A DNA stretch of 42,704 bases, from the NCBI GenBank assembly GCA_021151835.1, contig JAGKWO010000040.1, positions 1 through 42,704 of the forward strand, read 5' to 3'. Below are positions 1-7,649 of the stretch, piece after piece. Both the position numbers and the translations under genes were made by a program. The first letter of the stretch is position 1, and every line of letters starts with the position of its first letter. The notes below the pieces were generated by a model, which was not told where the DNA came from, did not search any database, and saw only the letters and a program-made list of their open reading frames with translations. This stretch comes from Gammaproteobacteria bacterium (GTDB lineage Bacteria > Pseudomonadota > Gammaproteobacteria > Pseudomonadales > Cellvibrionaceae).

Positions 1-959
1 AGTTAAAACTTTATTAAAAAAATTCAAGTTTTTTGCGCTAAATAGTCAAGAAAAATGCATTTTTTTGACAATTTTTAGTAAAAAAATGTGTTTTTTCGAT
101 TTTAAAGGAAAGTTTTTCTGTTGAAGGATACTTGCTCGCATCTTAATTCGACGTGTTCATTGATCCAAATTTATGTGTTTGCAAATACATTTTGCGTCTG
201 CAAGTTTTGTTTTTTTAGTTTTTATCTCGATTCAATGGAGCTGCTTTGAGTGCAATTCAAAGGTATTTGAGCCTTTAACTTTTCCCTTTTTGATGTTCGT
301 AACCGTATTTTTATCCGCGTTCAAATTTTTTATAGAGGTGATCCAACTCCATAAATGGATAATTCAACGGCATACTCAAACCGTATTGGTGGAGTGTTAA
401 CGTGCAGTGAATTGATCGTGTGAATGTTGTTTTGTGATGTTGTTAGCTAAATGCGATAGCGCATTTACCCTGACGATGGACCTTCATTTCATCTGATCCT
501 AAATACTTACCGAATGAATTATCGGGTCAGCGCATGAACCATGCATTGATTTGCTCCTGTTAATTTTCATTGGTAAGGAGCAAAAATGGACTTTGTTAAG
601 TATCAATTAATAAATTGCACCAGCTTATGGAACTTTTTTAACAGGGGATAACTTGATCTGAACAGCTGGTGATAGAAACAAGGGGGGCCATTCTTGCTTT
701 TTGTTATTTGCTTATGCCTCGCTTGTAGCGATTAGCCTGGCTGTATCTGTCGGCAAGTTTTTTAGCGCTCCATTCATCTGTGGGGGAGTTTCATAATGGT
801 TATTGAGGCGCTCATGGAGCGTGAGCCATTTTCGTTCCTGTGTTGTACTACCGGGTTGTTGTATGACCGGGTCGTTTAATGTTTTTTGATCCTGAATGGG
901 TGAAAACAGTTAGAATAAAATCCTTACTGTTAGGCATGGTGGAAATCGGGGAGATCAAG
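1..959. other. AT-rich stretch without a supported gene
   Basis: About 960 bases precede the exbD-like gene. The first 120 bases are extremely A/T rich with poly-T and poly-A runs, and a TTGACA hexamer at 65-70 has no convincing -10 partner. There are inverted repeats at 448-467 (8-bp stem, 4-nt loop), 550-584 (9-bp stem) and 618-671 (8-bp arms CACCAGCT/AGCTGGTG). Two tiny frames with purine-rich upstream sequence can be read, 586-651 (21 codons) and 796-879 (27 codons), but neither resembles a known protein. An open frame at 173-400 is Phe/Leu rich only because the DNA is T rich and it has no ribosome site. Confidence 0.5.
550..651 (+). other. hairpin overlapping the ribosome site of a 21-codon frame
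   Basis: The arms 550-558 and 576-584 form a 9-bp stem. The right arm contains AAGGAG (575-580), five bases before an ATG at 586. The frame runs 21 codons to TAA at 649-651. If expressed, its Shine-Dalgarno would be paired with the left arm. The peptide is not recognised. This may be chance in AT-rich DNA. Confidence 0.2.
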
Positions 960-1382
960 ATGAGTCGTAGAAGAAAGCGTGACGTTGGTGATGATGCTAA
1001 TGAGATTGATCTGACTCCCATGCTTGATGTGGTCTTCATCATGTTGATCTTTTTTATAGTGACTGCATCATTTGTAAAAGAAACCGGGTTTCACCCCAAT
1101 GTACCGGAGAGGAATGCTTACGCTGTTCCTGCAGATGCAGAACCTAATATTGTGGTGCGCATAGCTGCCGATAATCAGATTTGGGTTGTGGAAAAAGAAG
1201 GTGAGCGCCGTGTAGACCAGCGTGCGGTGCGTTCTAACATCGAACGTTTACGCGCGGAGTTGCCCTTGGCTACGGTAATTATCCAGGCAAGTGGTCAGGC
1301 CAGCACAGGCACGTATGTTGCGGTTGCAGATGCAGCAAGAGCAGCGAAAGCGCCAAATGTAGTTTTGGTTCCCGTTGATTGA
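960..1382 (+). CDS. ExbD/TolR-family biopolymer transport protein
   Basis: The 140-residue product has the layout of ExbD/TolR: a short basic cytoplasmic N-terminus (MSRRRKR), the DLTPMLDVVF motif, one membrane segment at about 22-42, and a small periplasmic domain. Asp23 in that motif matches the proton-pathway aspartate of ExbD (Asp25 in E. coli). Such proteins pair with ExbB/TolQ to convert proton motive force into work on TonB or TolA. The ATG at 960 was chosen because GGGGAG (948-953) lies six bases upstream and the family N-terminus starts there; an in-frame ATG at 879 would add 27 unrelated residues. No exbB or tonB is adjacent, so the partner must be elsewhere. A strong terminator follows at 1506. 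The family is sure; TolR versus ExbD and the physiological client are not. Confidence 0.88.
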   Translation: MSRRRKRDVGDDANEIDLTPMLDVVFIMLIFFIVTASFVKETGFHPNVPERNAYAVPADAEPNIVVRIAADNQIWVVEKEGERRVDQRAVRSNIERLRAELPLATVIIQASGQASTGTYVAVADAARAAKAPNVVLVPVD

Positions 1383-1424
1383 TTAATTGATTATGGAAAT
1401 TAACGGACATTGGTCATGGTGACT

Positions 1425-1456
1425 GGTTTGCGGTTTGCGGTTTGCGGTTTGCGGTT
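1425..1456 (+). repeat. GGTTTGC heptamer tandem repeat
   Basis: Four perfect copies of the heptamer GGTTTGC (1425-1452) and a partial fifth follow each other without spacers, between the exbD stop codon and its terminator. Such short tandem arrays can change length by slippage. No role is visible. Confidence 0.85.
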
Positions 1457-1505
1457 AAGGATTGTTATTTCGGTTAGCTACTGGTTATGTGTTGAATCGA
1501 CAAAT

Positions 1506-1540
1506 AAAAAAGCCGCCCTGGTAATTCGGGCGGCTTTTTT
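1506..1540. terminator. bidirectional intrinsic terminator
   Basis: The arms AAAAAGCCGCCC (1507-1518) and GGGCGGCTTTTT (1528-1539) form a 12-bp stem with a 9-nt loop. It has a T run on the plus strand and, read from the other side, on the minus strand. It lies between the plus-strand exbD-like gene and the end of the minus-strand ybaK-like frame, so it probably serves both. Confidence 0.88.
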
Positions 1541-1558
1541 GTTCCCGTGATTCGGGCT

Positions 1559-2005
1559 TTAAAGTTCATACTCCTGGCGGATATATTTTTTGGGGATTTT
1601 ACTGTGACGAGTACGCTCAGCGCTAAAGTGATCGTGTAGTTTATCCTGCATGAGCTGAATGAAGTCCGGTTGCTTCAACCGAATTAAATGGCGATGATCG
1701 CCGGCTTCAATGTAAATCTCCTCGACACCCATTAGTTCTTCATCCCAAATTACATCCAGGCCATAGGCTTCACCCAACGCGGGTATTGCCCCTTCAGCAC
1801 AATCTTTAAATATTTCGGTAAGTTCTTCCTCTTCTACCAGCTCCATGTGGCGATCAAAAATCTGGTTCAGGGTATGGCGTAATATTTTGTTGCGTGTGGG
1901 GAGTACACAAAGGGTGTAATGAAAATCCTCATCACGTAAGAGTACGCCTTTGGCCAGGCAATGATCGTCAATCTTGGCGACACGTGCTGTGTTGTATGAA
2001 CCCTC
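1559..2005 (-). pseudogene. YbaK/EbsC-type aminoacyl-tRNA deacylase, N-terminus lost
   Basis: Read on the minus strand, the frame matches the YbaK/EbsC (prolyl-tRNA-synthetase-associated) family. From about 2000 downward it encodes a TA motif, LAKGVLL, a VLP strand, then IFKDCAEGAIPALGEAYGL and EIYIEAGDHRHLI, the usual order of conserved blocks. Members hydrolyse mischarged tRNAs in trans. The first ATG in frame, at 1846, would delete nearly half of the conserved domain. Upstream the frame stays open to a TAA at 2054-2056 but holds no ATG, GTG or TTG, and the first 20 or so family residues are not recognisable. A run of eight T (minus strand) lies in that stretch. So this is either an N-terminally decayed gene, a frameshift, or a rare start codon. 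If it is translated from 1846 the 95-residue product is unlikely to be active. Confidence 0.62.
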
Positions 2006-2106
2006 GCAATATAGTATAGAAAGAAAAAAAATAACAGACCAAGTGTTTTGGAATTAATCCTGATCTATTAGATCAGTTGGTTTTCTGGATTATTGATCGC
2101 CATAAA

Positions 2107-2138
2107 ACAAAAAAGCCGCTAGTGAGCGGCTTTTTTGA
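2107..2138 (-). terminator. intrinsic terminator of the aminotransferase gene
   Basis: The arms AAAAAAGCCGCT (2109-2120) and AGCGGCTTTTTT (2125-2136) enclose a 4-nt loop. The hairpin lies about 20 bases past the stop codon of the minus-strand aminotransferase and has T runs on both strands. Confidence 0.85.
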
Positions 2139-2157
2139 TTGGCGTGCTAAAAGCGAT

Positions 2158-3441
2158 TTAGCTGATGTTGGCTAATTGTTGCTTTACCGAGGCCAGTTTT
2201 ACGCAAATGACAAATACTTCCATTGCTCCAACAACTTCAGGCACTGTTGGGACAGACGGAGCGATACGAATGTTGCGATCTTCCGGATCTTTGCCGTAGG
2301 GATAGGTGGCGCCGGCGGGCGTCAGTTTTACACCTGCTTCGGCAGCAAGGCGTACGGTTTCTTTCGCACAACCTTTACGGGTATCGAAAGAAACGAAGTA
2401 GCCACCCACCGGTTTTTCCCAGGCCCCCAGATCAGTACCATCAAATGCTTTACTCAGGCCACTCAGTACCGCTTCAAAGCGCGGGTTCAAGAGTTCCGCG
2501 TGCTTGTTCATATGGGCGAGCAGCGCTTCTTTGCTTGGCAAGAAACGACTGTGGCGGATTTGGTTGACCTTATCCGGGCCGATGGTGCAGCTGTTCAGGA
2601 ACTTCTTGAAACCAGCCAGGTTGGCGGCGCTGGCGGCAACGAAGGCTACGCCGGAACCGGCATGGGTGATTTTTGAAGTGGAGGCAAATTGCACCACTGA
2701 ATCTTCGGTGCCATTGCGACGGGTTGCTTCCAGGATGCTGGCCAGTTGCGGTGCGTTTGGAACCAGGTCATGGACCGAGTAAGCGTTATCCCAGAATACG
2801 CGGAAGTTGGCGCTGGCGATCTGGCCGAGTCTGGCGATGCGCTCTACGGTTTCATCGCTGTACACCACCCCTGTCGGGTTGGAGTACTTGGGCACACACC
2901 ACATACCTTTGATGGATTTATCTGCTTTCACCAATGATTCAACTACATCCATATCCGGACCGGTTGAGGTCATTGGAACGTTGATCATTTTGATGCCGAG
3001 TTGTTCGCATACCGTGTAGTGGCGGTCATAGCCGGGAACCGGGCACAGGAATTTCACTTCACCTTCATTTTTCCAGGCGCTGGCTGCATCTTTCAAACCG
3101 AATTGGTAGGCGGCCAACATAACCTGGAACATCAGGGTCAGGCTGGAATTGCCGCCCACCAGCACATTGGCCGGTTCAACGCCCATGATATGTGCGCCGA
3201 GTTGCTTGGCCTCGGGTAAACCGTCCAGGCCGCCGTAGTTGCGGGTATCGGTACCATCTGCAGCGATGTAGTTGCCCTGCAGCAGGCCATCCATCGCATC
3301 GGACAGATTCAGTTGTTCGGCAGAAGGTTTGCCGCGGGTTAAATCCAGGTTCAGTTTTTTAGCGAGAATAGCCTGATATTGTTCAGTGAGTTGGCTTTCC
3401 CATTCGCGCAGTTGCGCAACAGATGCGTTGTCCAGTTGCAA
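2158..3441 (-). CDS. PLP-dependent aminotransferase, subgroup-Ic aspartate aminotransferase type
   Basis: The 427-residue protein looks like the fold-type I aminotransferases often annotated as MocR-like or aspartate aminotransferase (Pfam Asp_aminotransf). Visible landmarks are LDLTRGKPS near the N-terminus, the NYGG substrate loop, the CPVPGYDRH and PKYSNPTG blocks, WDNAYSVHDL, and SKITHAGSG with the PLP-binding lysine. It probably moves amino groups between aspartate or another amino acid and 2-oxoglutarate in the cytoplasm; the true substrate cannot be read. The start is TTG at 3441, preceded by GAGGTAA at a good distance; an ATG just upstream runs into a stop after two codons. The gene stands alone, with a -10-like element at 3515-3520 and its own terminator. 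Confidence 0.88.
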   Translation of the reverse strand: MQLDNASVAQLREWESQLTEQYQAILAKKLNLDLTRGKPSAEQLNLSDAMDGLLQGNYIAADGTDTRNYGGLDGLPEAKQLGAHIMGVEPANVLVGGNSSLTLMFQVMLAAYQFGLKDAASAWKNEGEVKFLCPVPGYDRHYTVCEQLGIKMINVPMTSTGPDMDVVESLVKADKSIKGMWCVPKYSNPTGVVYSDETVERIARLGQIASANFRVFWDNAYSVHDLVPNAPQLASILEATRRNGTEDSVVQFASTSKITHAGSGVAFVAASAANLAGFKKFLNSCTIGPDKVNQIRHSRFLPSKEALLAHMNKHAELLNPRFEAVLSGLSKAFDGTDLGAWEKPVGGYFVSFDTRKGCAKETVRLAAEAGVKLTPAGATYPYGKDPEDRNIRIAPSVPTVPEVVGAMEVFVICVKLASVKQQLANIS

Positions 3442-3507
3442 GGTGATTACCTCATATGGTTGGCGGGATGCTTAGGTTAGCGGAGTTCTTACAGTAACGA
3501 ATTAAGT

Positions 3508-3536
3508 GCGGCGCATTATACCTGTTAGTGCGCCGC
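3508..3536 (-). promoter_or_regulatory. TATAAT box enclosed by an 8-bp inverted repeat
   Basis: On the minus strand TATAAT (3515-3520) lies about 75 bases upstream of the aminotransferase TTG start. It overlaps one arm of an inverted repeat GCGGCGCA...TGCGCCGC (3508-3515 and 3529-3536). No good -35 is seen. It could be a promoter with an operator, or a terminator of the upstream minus-strand protease gene, although no T run follows. Confidence 0.4.
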
Positions 3537-3603
3537 TTGTTGTAGATGATCCCGTACCTGACATCGGAATGGTTTGCGCTAATGCCATAAATCGTTGCGA
3601 TTT

Positions 3604-5574
3604 TTATGGTGTGGCCAATATCAATGGTGGAACCGGGCAGTCCAGGCTGTCGGCAATGGCGCGGAAGAGTTCAGCTTCAGCAATGGTAACTCGATTATCT
3701 TGCAGCACACACTGGCTCATGGCTTTTAGCAACTGCGGTTTTTGCAAGGGTTTCACCCGATTGAGCTTATCCAGTGCTTTATCCAGATCGGCCAATTGAA
3801 TTTGTTCTCTGGGCAACAACTCGATAGTGAATTTCAGTTCTGCCTGTGCACGCGCAAAAGCGCTTTGTACATCGGCCAGATTGGTTGCACCGGCATGCGC
3901 AAGGATAGATAACAATAGCGCGCACTCGGTTTGTTGGTGTTGCAAGCTGTGGTTACGTTCGCGCGGTGGGACTTGATAATTGTTGTGCAACACAATGCGA
4001 TACAGTGCCCATTCCATCAAGCTGATTTTCTTATCGGCGTTGATCAATGCATTAATGCATTGCAGGAATCGATTTTGTTGCTCTGCTGATAATTGTTTGA
4101 GCGCGGGCAAACACAGTTCAAGAAGCGGCAAGCGCAAACCGGCATGTTGCGATGAGGCGGCCGAAACAAGCGGGCGCAATTGCTGGAACTCAGTTGCCGA
4201 GAGATGTTCGCCAAGTAAAGCCAGTTGATATTGTGCGGTTTGTGCATGGCGATCCAGCAGTAGACCAAAAATAATTGCGCGGGCGCTAAAACTTTCGCGC
4301 GCCGCCATTTTCAAGGTCTCGGGGATTTCAGAAAGGCGCGCACGCGCATAACCAATTTGCCCCTGGGTTGGTTGCGCGATTTGCGCCAGGGTTTGTTCGA
4401 TATCGATACTGGTTTGCGGTGCAGTCGCATGAGTTGCCTGGGTAACAAGATTGCCATCCAATGCGGAAACAACTTCCAATAATTCTTCTTTAATCCCCGC
4501 GTCAGTCTCGGAAACTTCAGAAGTCTTCCTTCTTATATATACACTCTCGGAAAATTCACCATTCCAGTTTGGTTGGATCCGTTTAATACGATCTTCCAAT
4601 GGCGGGTGGGTGGCCATTAAATTGAAAAAGGATTTTACGCCTTGCCCAAAATACATATGGCTGAACTCGGCAGCGTGTTCATGTTTTAATTCGGAACCAT
4701 AGCTACTGCCACCGATTTTTTTCAAGGCACCGGCAATACCTTCCGGGTTGCGCGTAAATTGTACGGCGGAAGCATCGGCCAGGAATTCGCGTTGGCGGCT
4801 GACCGCCGATTTAATTAAATTACCAAAAAATATTCCGGTGTAGCCAATGACCAGCAACCCGACACCTAATGCCAATAAGGCGGCAGGTGAATTATCTTTG
4901 CTGTTTGATCGGCTAACATTACGGTTCCCTGCAATACGAATCAGAAATTCGCCAATTAAACCAATCACCAGGATTCCATACAGCAGTGATATCAACCGCA
5001 TATTGATCCGCATATCACCGTGGAAAACATGACTGAATTCATGGGCGATAACGCCTTGCAACTCATCGCGCGATAAACTCTGGATGCAACCACGGGTAAT
5101 ACCAATCACAGCATCCTGGGGGTGATACCCTGCCGCGAACGCATTAATACTTTCTTCTTCGATTAAATAAACTGGTGGTACTGCAGTGCCGGATGCAATT
5201 GCCATTTCCTCCACCACATTTAATATCTTGCGTTCATCAGCATCTTGCGTGTTGCCTGCTAGTAAACGCCCGCCCATTGCTTCTGCAACAGATTTACCGC
5301 CACCGCGTAATTGCGCAAAGCGAAACAAGCTGCCCAATACCACTACGCCACTAACGCCCACTGCGATCCACAAAAATGCCGAGGGGCTCAGCGCATGCAT
5401 GATTCCTTGCCAGGTTGTTTGCGCTGTTTCGTTGCGATGTTCTTCACCAAAATATGCCAGGGTTGCAAACAACAAAGTGGTGATGGCCACCAGGGATAAC
5501 ACGGCGGCTATTAATAGAAAGATCAAATAACGAGTATTGCGTCGCGCCCGATCCTGGTGTTCAAAGAAATTCAT
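3604..5574 (-). CDS. membrane M48-family metalloprotease with long C-terminal extension
   Basis: The 656-residue protein carries membrane segments at about 17-41 and 66-85, then an M48 zinc peptidase domain with HEFSH at 178-182 and a downstream REFLAD glutamate (about 263) as third zinc ligand. Two further membrane helices lie at about 194-214 and 231-255. The catalytic part resembles HtpX, which degrades damaged membrane proteins. HtpX itself is under 300 residues; here about 300 more follow. The last 180 contain two stretches (NADKKISLMEWALYRIV and QDNRVTIAEAELFRAIAD) that resemble TerB-like helical domains, which is an inference. It follows lemA on the same strand, a common pairing. Residues 345-352 are encoded by a copy of the repeat found just upstream of the gene. 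The start at 5574 has AGG upstream. Confidence 0.88.
   Translation of the reverse strand: MNFFEHQDRARRNTRYLIFLLIAAVLSLVAITTLLFATLAYFGEEHRNETAQTTWQGIMHALSPSAFLWIAVGVSGVVVLGSLFRFAQLRGGGKSVAEAMGGRLLAGNTQDADERKILNVVEEMAIASGTAVPPVYLIEEESINAFAAGYHPQDAVIGITRGCIQSLSRDELQGVIAHEFSHVFHGDMRINMRLISLLYGILVIGLIGEFLIRIAGNRNVSRSNSKDNSPAALLALGVGLLVIGYTGIFFGNLIKSAVSRQREFLADASAVQFTRNPEGIAGALKKIGGSSYGSELKHEHAAEFSHMYFGQGVKSFFNLMATHPPLEDRIKRIQPNWNGEFSESVYIRRKTSEVSETDAGIKEELLEVVSALDGNLVTQATHATAPQTSIDIEQTLAQIAQPTQGQIGYARARLSEIPETLKMAARESFSARAIIFGLLLDRHAQTAQYQLALLGEHLSATEFQQLRPLVSAASSQHAGLRLPLLELCLPALKQLSAEQQNRFLQCINALINADKKISLMEWALYRIVLHNNYQVPPRERNHSLQHQQTECALLLSILAHAGATNLADVQSAFARAQAELKFTIELLPREQIQLADLDKALDKLNRVKPLQKPQLLKAMSQCVLQDNRVTIAEAELFRAIADSLDCPVPPLILATP
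4521..4540 (+). repeat. in-frame copy of the palindromic repeat arm inside the M48 gene
   Basis: The 20 bases here match the right arm of the 5606-5664 inverted repeat except for one missing T in the run after CTTCCTTC. On the minus strand they encode the peptide VYIRRKTS, in the linker between the peptidase domain and the C-terminal extension of the metalloprotease, without breaking the frame. Confidence 0.75.
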
Positions 5575-5605
5575 AAACGCAACCTGCCGTAGAAATGTGT
5601 GATTG

Positions 5606-5676
5606 CTATATATAAAGAAGGAAGACTTGCTGTGAATGTAAAAGTCTTCCTTCTTTATATATAGAAGGAAGACTTT
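5606..5676. repeat. 23-bp perfect inverted repeat plus a partial third copy
   Basis: The arms 5606-5628 and 5642-5664 are perfectly complementary over 23 bp, with core GAAGGAAGACTT / AAGTCTTCCTTC and TATATATA outer ends. The loop is 13 nt (5629-5641). A third, shortened copy of the left arm follows at 5660-5675. The structure lies between lemA and the M48 protease gene, so a joint transcript would carry a very stable hairpin. It has no T tail and does not look like a simple terminator. Confidence 0.85.
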
Positions 5677-5687
5677 GCAGGGCGGCG

Positions 5688-6281
5688 TTAAAATTGTACT
5701 TTCGGTGCTGCTTGTATTTCGGCGCTATCGGCAAACACCAGTAGGGTTGCATCTTCGCGATGGCCGAATGTGCCGGCGAATACCACGGGAGGAAAACTTT
5801 GTTTGTACGTGTTGTACTCGGTGACTGCATCGTTAAATGCCTGACGCGCGAAGGCTACTTTATTTTCGGTGCTGGTTAACTCCTCCGATACCTGCATCAT
5901 ATTTTGCGAGGCTTTTAAATCCGGATAAGCTTCCATCACCACATTCAAGCGCCCCATGGCATTGGTTAATAAATTTTCTGCGCCTGCCAACTGGGTCATC
6001 GCGGCAGCACTGCCGGGGTTTGCCGCTGCCGCTTGCAAACCATTTATTGCCTGGTTACGTGCACTAATTACCGCTTCCAATGTTTCGCGTTCATGTTTGA
6101 TGTAACCTTTTGCAGTTTCTACCAGGTTGGGAATCAGGTCGTAACGGCGTTTTAATTGCACCTCGATTTGGGAGAATGCATTTTGGTAACGGTTTTTCAG
6201 CGCGACCAATTTGTTATAAATCCCGATAACGTAGAACACCAGCAGGGCAATTATTACCAGCGTAACAATGGTAGAAATCAT
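5688..6281 (-). CDS. lemA: LemA family membrane protein
   Basis: The 197-residue protein starts with a membrane segment (about 3-21) and continues with the LemA signature: NKLVALKNRYQNAFSQIEVQLKRRYDLIPNLVETAKGY, then long helices with EN-LTNAMGRL and a conserved YPDLKAS block. LemA proteins are single-pass membrane proteins of largely unknown function, frequently encoded beside HtpX-like proteases, as here. AAAGGAAA precedes the ATG at 6281. The gap to the downstream protease gene is 113 bases and holds the inverted repeat described at 5606. Family assignment is certain; function is not. Confidence 0.93.
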   Translation of the reverse strand: MISTIVTLVIIALLVFYVIGIYNKLVALKNRYQNAFSQIEVQLKRRYDLIPNLVETAKGYIKHERETLEAVISARNQAINGLQAAAANPGSAAAMTQLAGAENLLTNAMGRLNVVMEAYPDLKASQNMMQVSEELTSTENKVAFARQAFNDAVTEYNTYKQSFPPVVFAGTFGHREDATLLVFADSAEIQAAPKVQF

Positions 6282-6445
6282 AATGTTTTCCTTTGCATGT
6301 CAATTAAATGGCGATTGGCAAATCCCGACGAGTGACTAGCCGCCGTTGCGCACGATACTAACAGGATGAGGCGAGATTACCAGTGGCAATCTATTTGGCT
6401 ACGGAGCAGCAGGGATAAACGTAACAGAGAGGTGATGAGCGGTGA

Positions 6446-7036
6446 TTAATCGACGTATTCAAAAACCTTAACAACTTGCTTTACGCCATCGCTGGTACGT
6501 GCAACTTCAGCGATACGATCCGCTTCATGGCGGGAAACCAGCCCCATTAAAAATACGGTTTGGGCTTCGGTAATAATATGGACGCGGCGACTCTGGATAC
6601 TGCTGGCCACCAGGCGGGATTTAACTTTTGTGGTGATCCAGGCATCCAGGCTTTGTGAGCCAAAACGCGCTTCCGGGCCAACTTGCAACTCGTTATGCAC
6701 CTGGCGCACAGAATTAATCGCGCCCACAGTATTGCCGGCGAGCTGACGCAATTGTTCGGTAGGAACTTGCCCTGTCAACAATACAAAACCGTTGAAACTA
6801 TCGATATTGACCCGTGCATTTTCAAATGCGGGATCGGCTTTAAGGATATTTACGCGCGCATATGTTTCCAGTTTGTCGTCATTTAATTTGGTGCCGAGGG
6901 AGCGTTTGTTTGTGCTGATTTGCACGGGGTCACTGGTTGTTGCATGAATCACTCGTGCGCAACCGCTTAAAGAACTGATCAAGCCGCACAGGCAACCTAT
7001 CATCAGCAAACGGAAAATAGCGCGAATGTTCAGCAT
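6446..7036 (-). CDS. dolP: BON-domain outer-membrane lipoprotein (DolP/YraP)
   Basis: The 196-residue protein has a lipoprotein signal with lipobox LSGC (Cys26) followed by two BON domains (about 49-115 and 126-195; note the glycine-rich strands FVLLTGQV and VFLMGLVS). DolP binds anionic phospholipids at the division site and supports outer-membrane integrity. The residue after the lipidated Cys is Ala, so outer-membrane sorting is expected. The gene is the last of the lpoA-yraN-diaA-dolP operon, and its ATG overlaps the diaA stop by one base (TAATG). The same order occurs in E. coli, which supports the symbol. Confidence 0.88.
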   Translation of the reverse strand: MLNIRAIFRLLMIGCLCGLISSLSGCARVIHATTSDPVQISTNKRSLGTKLNDDKLETYARVNILKADPAFENARVNIDSFNGFVLLTGQVPTEQLRQLAGNTVGAINSVRQVHNELQVGPEARFGSQSLDAWITTKVKSRLVASSIQSRRVHIITEAQTVFLMGLVSRHEADRIAEVARTSDGVKQVVKVFEYVD

Positions 7037-7620
7037 TAAAAACCTCCAAACAACTGTTGGTCAATCAAATCACACAAGCAAAACAAACTGAGTAAATGCA
7101 CTTCATGGATACGTGGTTTGGCAAATAATGGCACGCGCAGTTCAATATCGCCATGGGTTAATAATGCCGCCACATCGCCGCCATCGCCAGCAGTTAAAGC
7201 GATGACTTGCATTTCTTTATCATGGGCGGCGCTAATCGCTTGCAATAAATTGCTGGCTTTGCCGGTACTGGTCAGCAATAGCAAAATATCGCCCGGCTGC
7301 CCGAGTGCGCGAATTTGTTTTGCGTAGATATCATTAAAGCTGCTGTCACTGCCGATAGCGGTTTGCGTGGTGAAATCGGAACCAAGATTAAATGACGGTA
7401 AACTGGGGCGCTCTTGCTCAAAGCGATTAATCAGACTGGCGGTAAAAATTTGCGCTTGTGCGGCTGATATACCATTGCCACAGGTTAAGATTTTTTTCTC
7501 GTTAAGCAAGGCATGCACGATAAATTCACTGGCATTTGCAATCAGCGGAGCCAATTGCTCGCCCGCATGCATCTTGGCTTCAATGCTTTCGTGAAACAGG
7601 GTGATAACACGTTGTTCCAT
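7036..7620 (-). CDS. diaA: SIS-domain protein DiaA / phosphoheptose isomerase-like
   Basis: The 194-residue cytoplasmic protein is a single SIS domain: ILTCGNGISAAQAQIFTASLINRF, SLPSFNLGSD, PGDILLLLTSTGKASNLLQAI and VIALTAGDGGDVA follow the GmhA/DiaA order. DiaA forms tetramers that bind DnaA and promote initiation at oriC; GmhA is the heptose isomerase. The position between yraN and dolP favours DiaA. Compared with usual members the motif reads GNGISAAQA rather than GNGGSAADA, a variation in the sugar-phosphate loop consistent with a non-enzymatic role (inference). The start ATG at 7620 has only a weak GTGAG upstream. Confidence 0.85.
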   Translation of the reverse strand: MEQRVITLFHESIEAKMHAGEQLAPLIANASEFIVHALLNEKKILTCGNGISAAQAQIFTASLINRFEQERPSLPSFNLGSDFTTQTAIGSDSSFNDIYAKQIRALGQPGDILLLLTSTGKASNLLQAISAAHDKEMQVIALTAGDGGDVAALLTHGDIELRVPLFAKPRIHEVHLLSLFCLCDLIDQQLFGGF

Positions 7621-7649
7621 AGTGGCTCACTGTGAGTCGATTAAAATGG

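Noticed and set aside
65..93. Promoter at TTGACA near the window start
   Set aside because: No acceptable -10 at 16-18 bases and no gene within several hundred bases; A/T richness produces such hexamers by chance.
173..400. 75-codon open frame on the plus strand
   Set aside because: Its Phe- and Leu-rich composition simply reflects T-rich DNA, there is no ribosome site, and no family pattern is visible.
1425..1456. CRISPR-like array
   Set aside because: The seven-base units are contiguous without spacers and there are no cas genes in the window.
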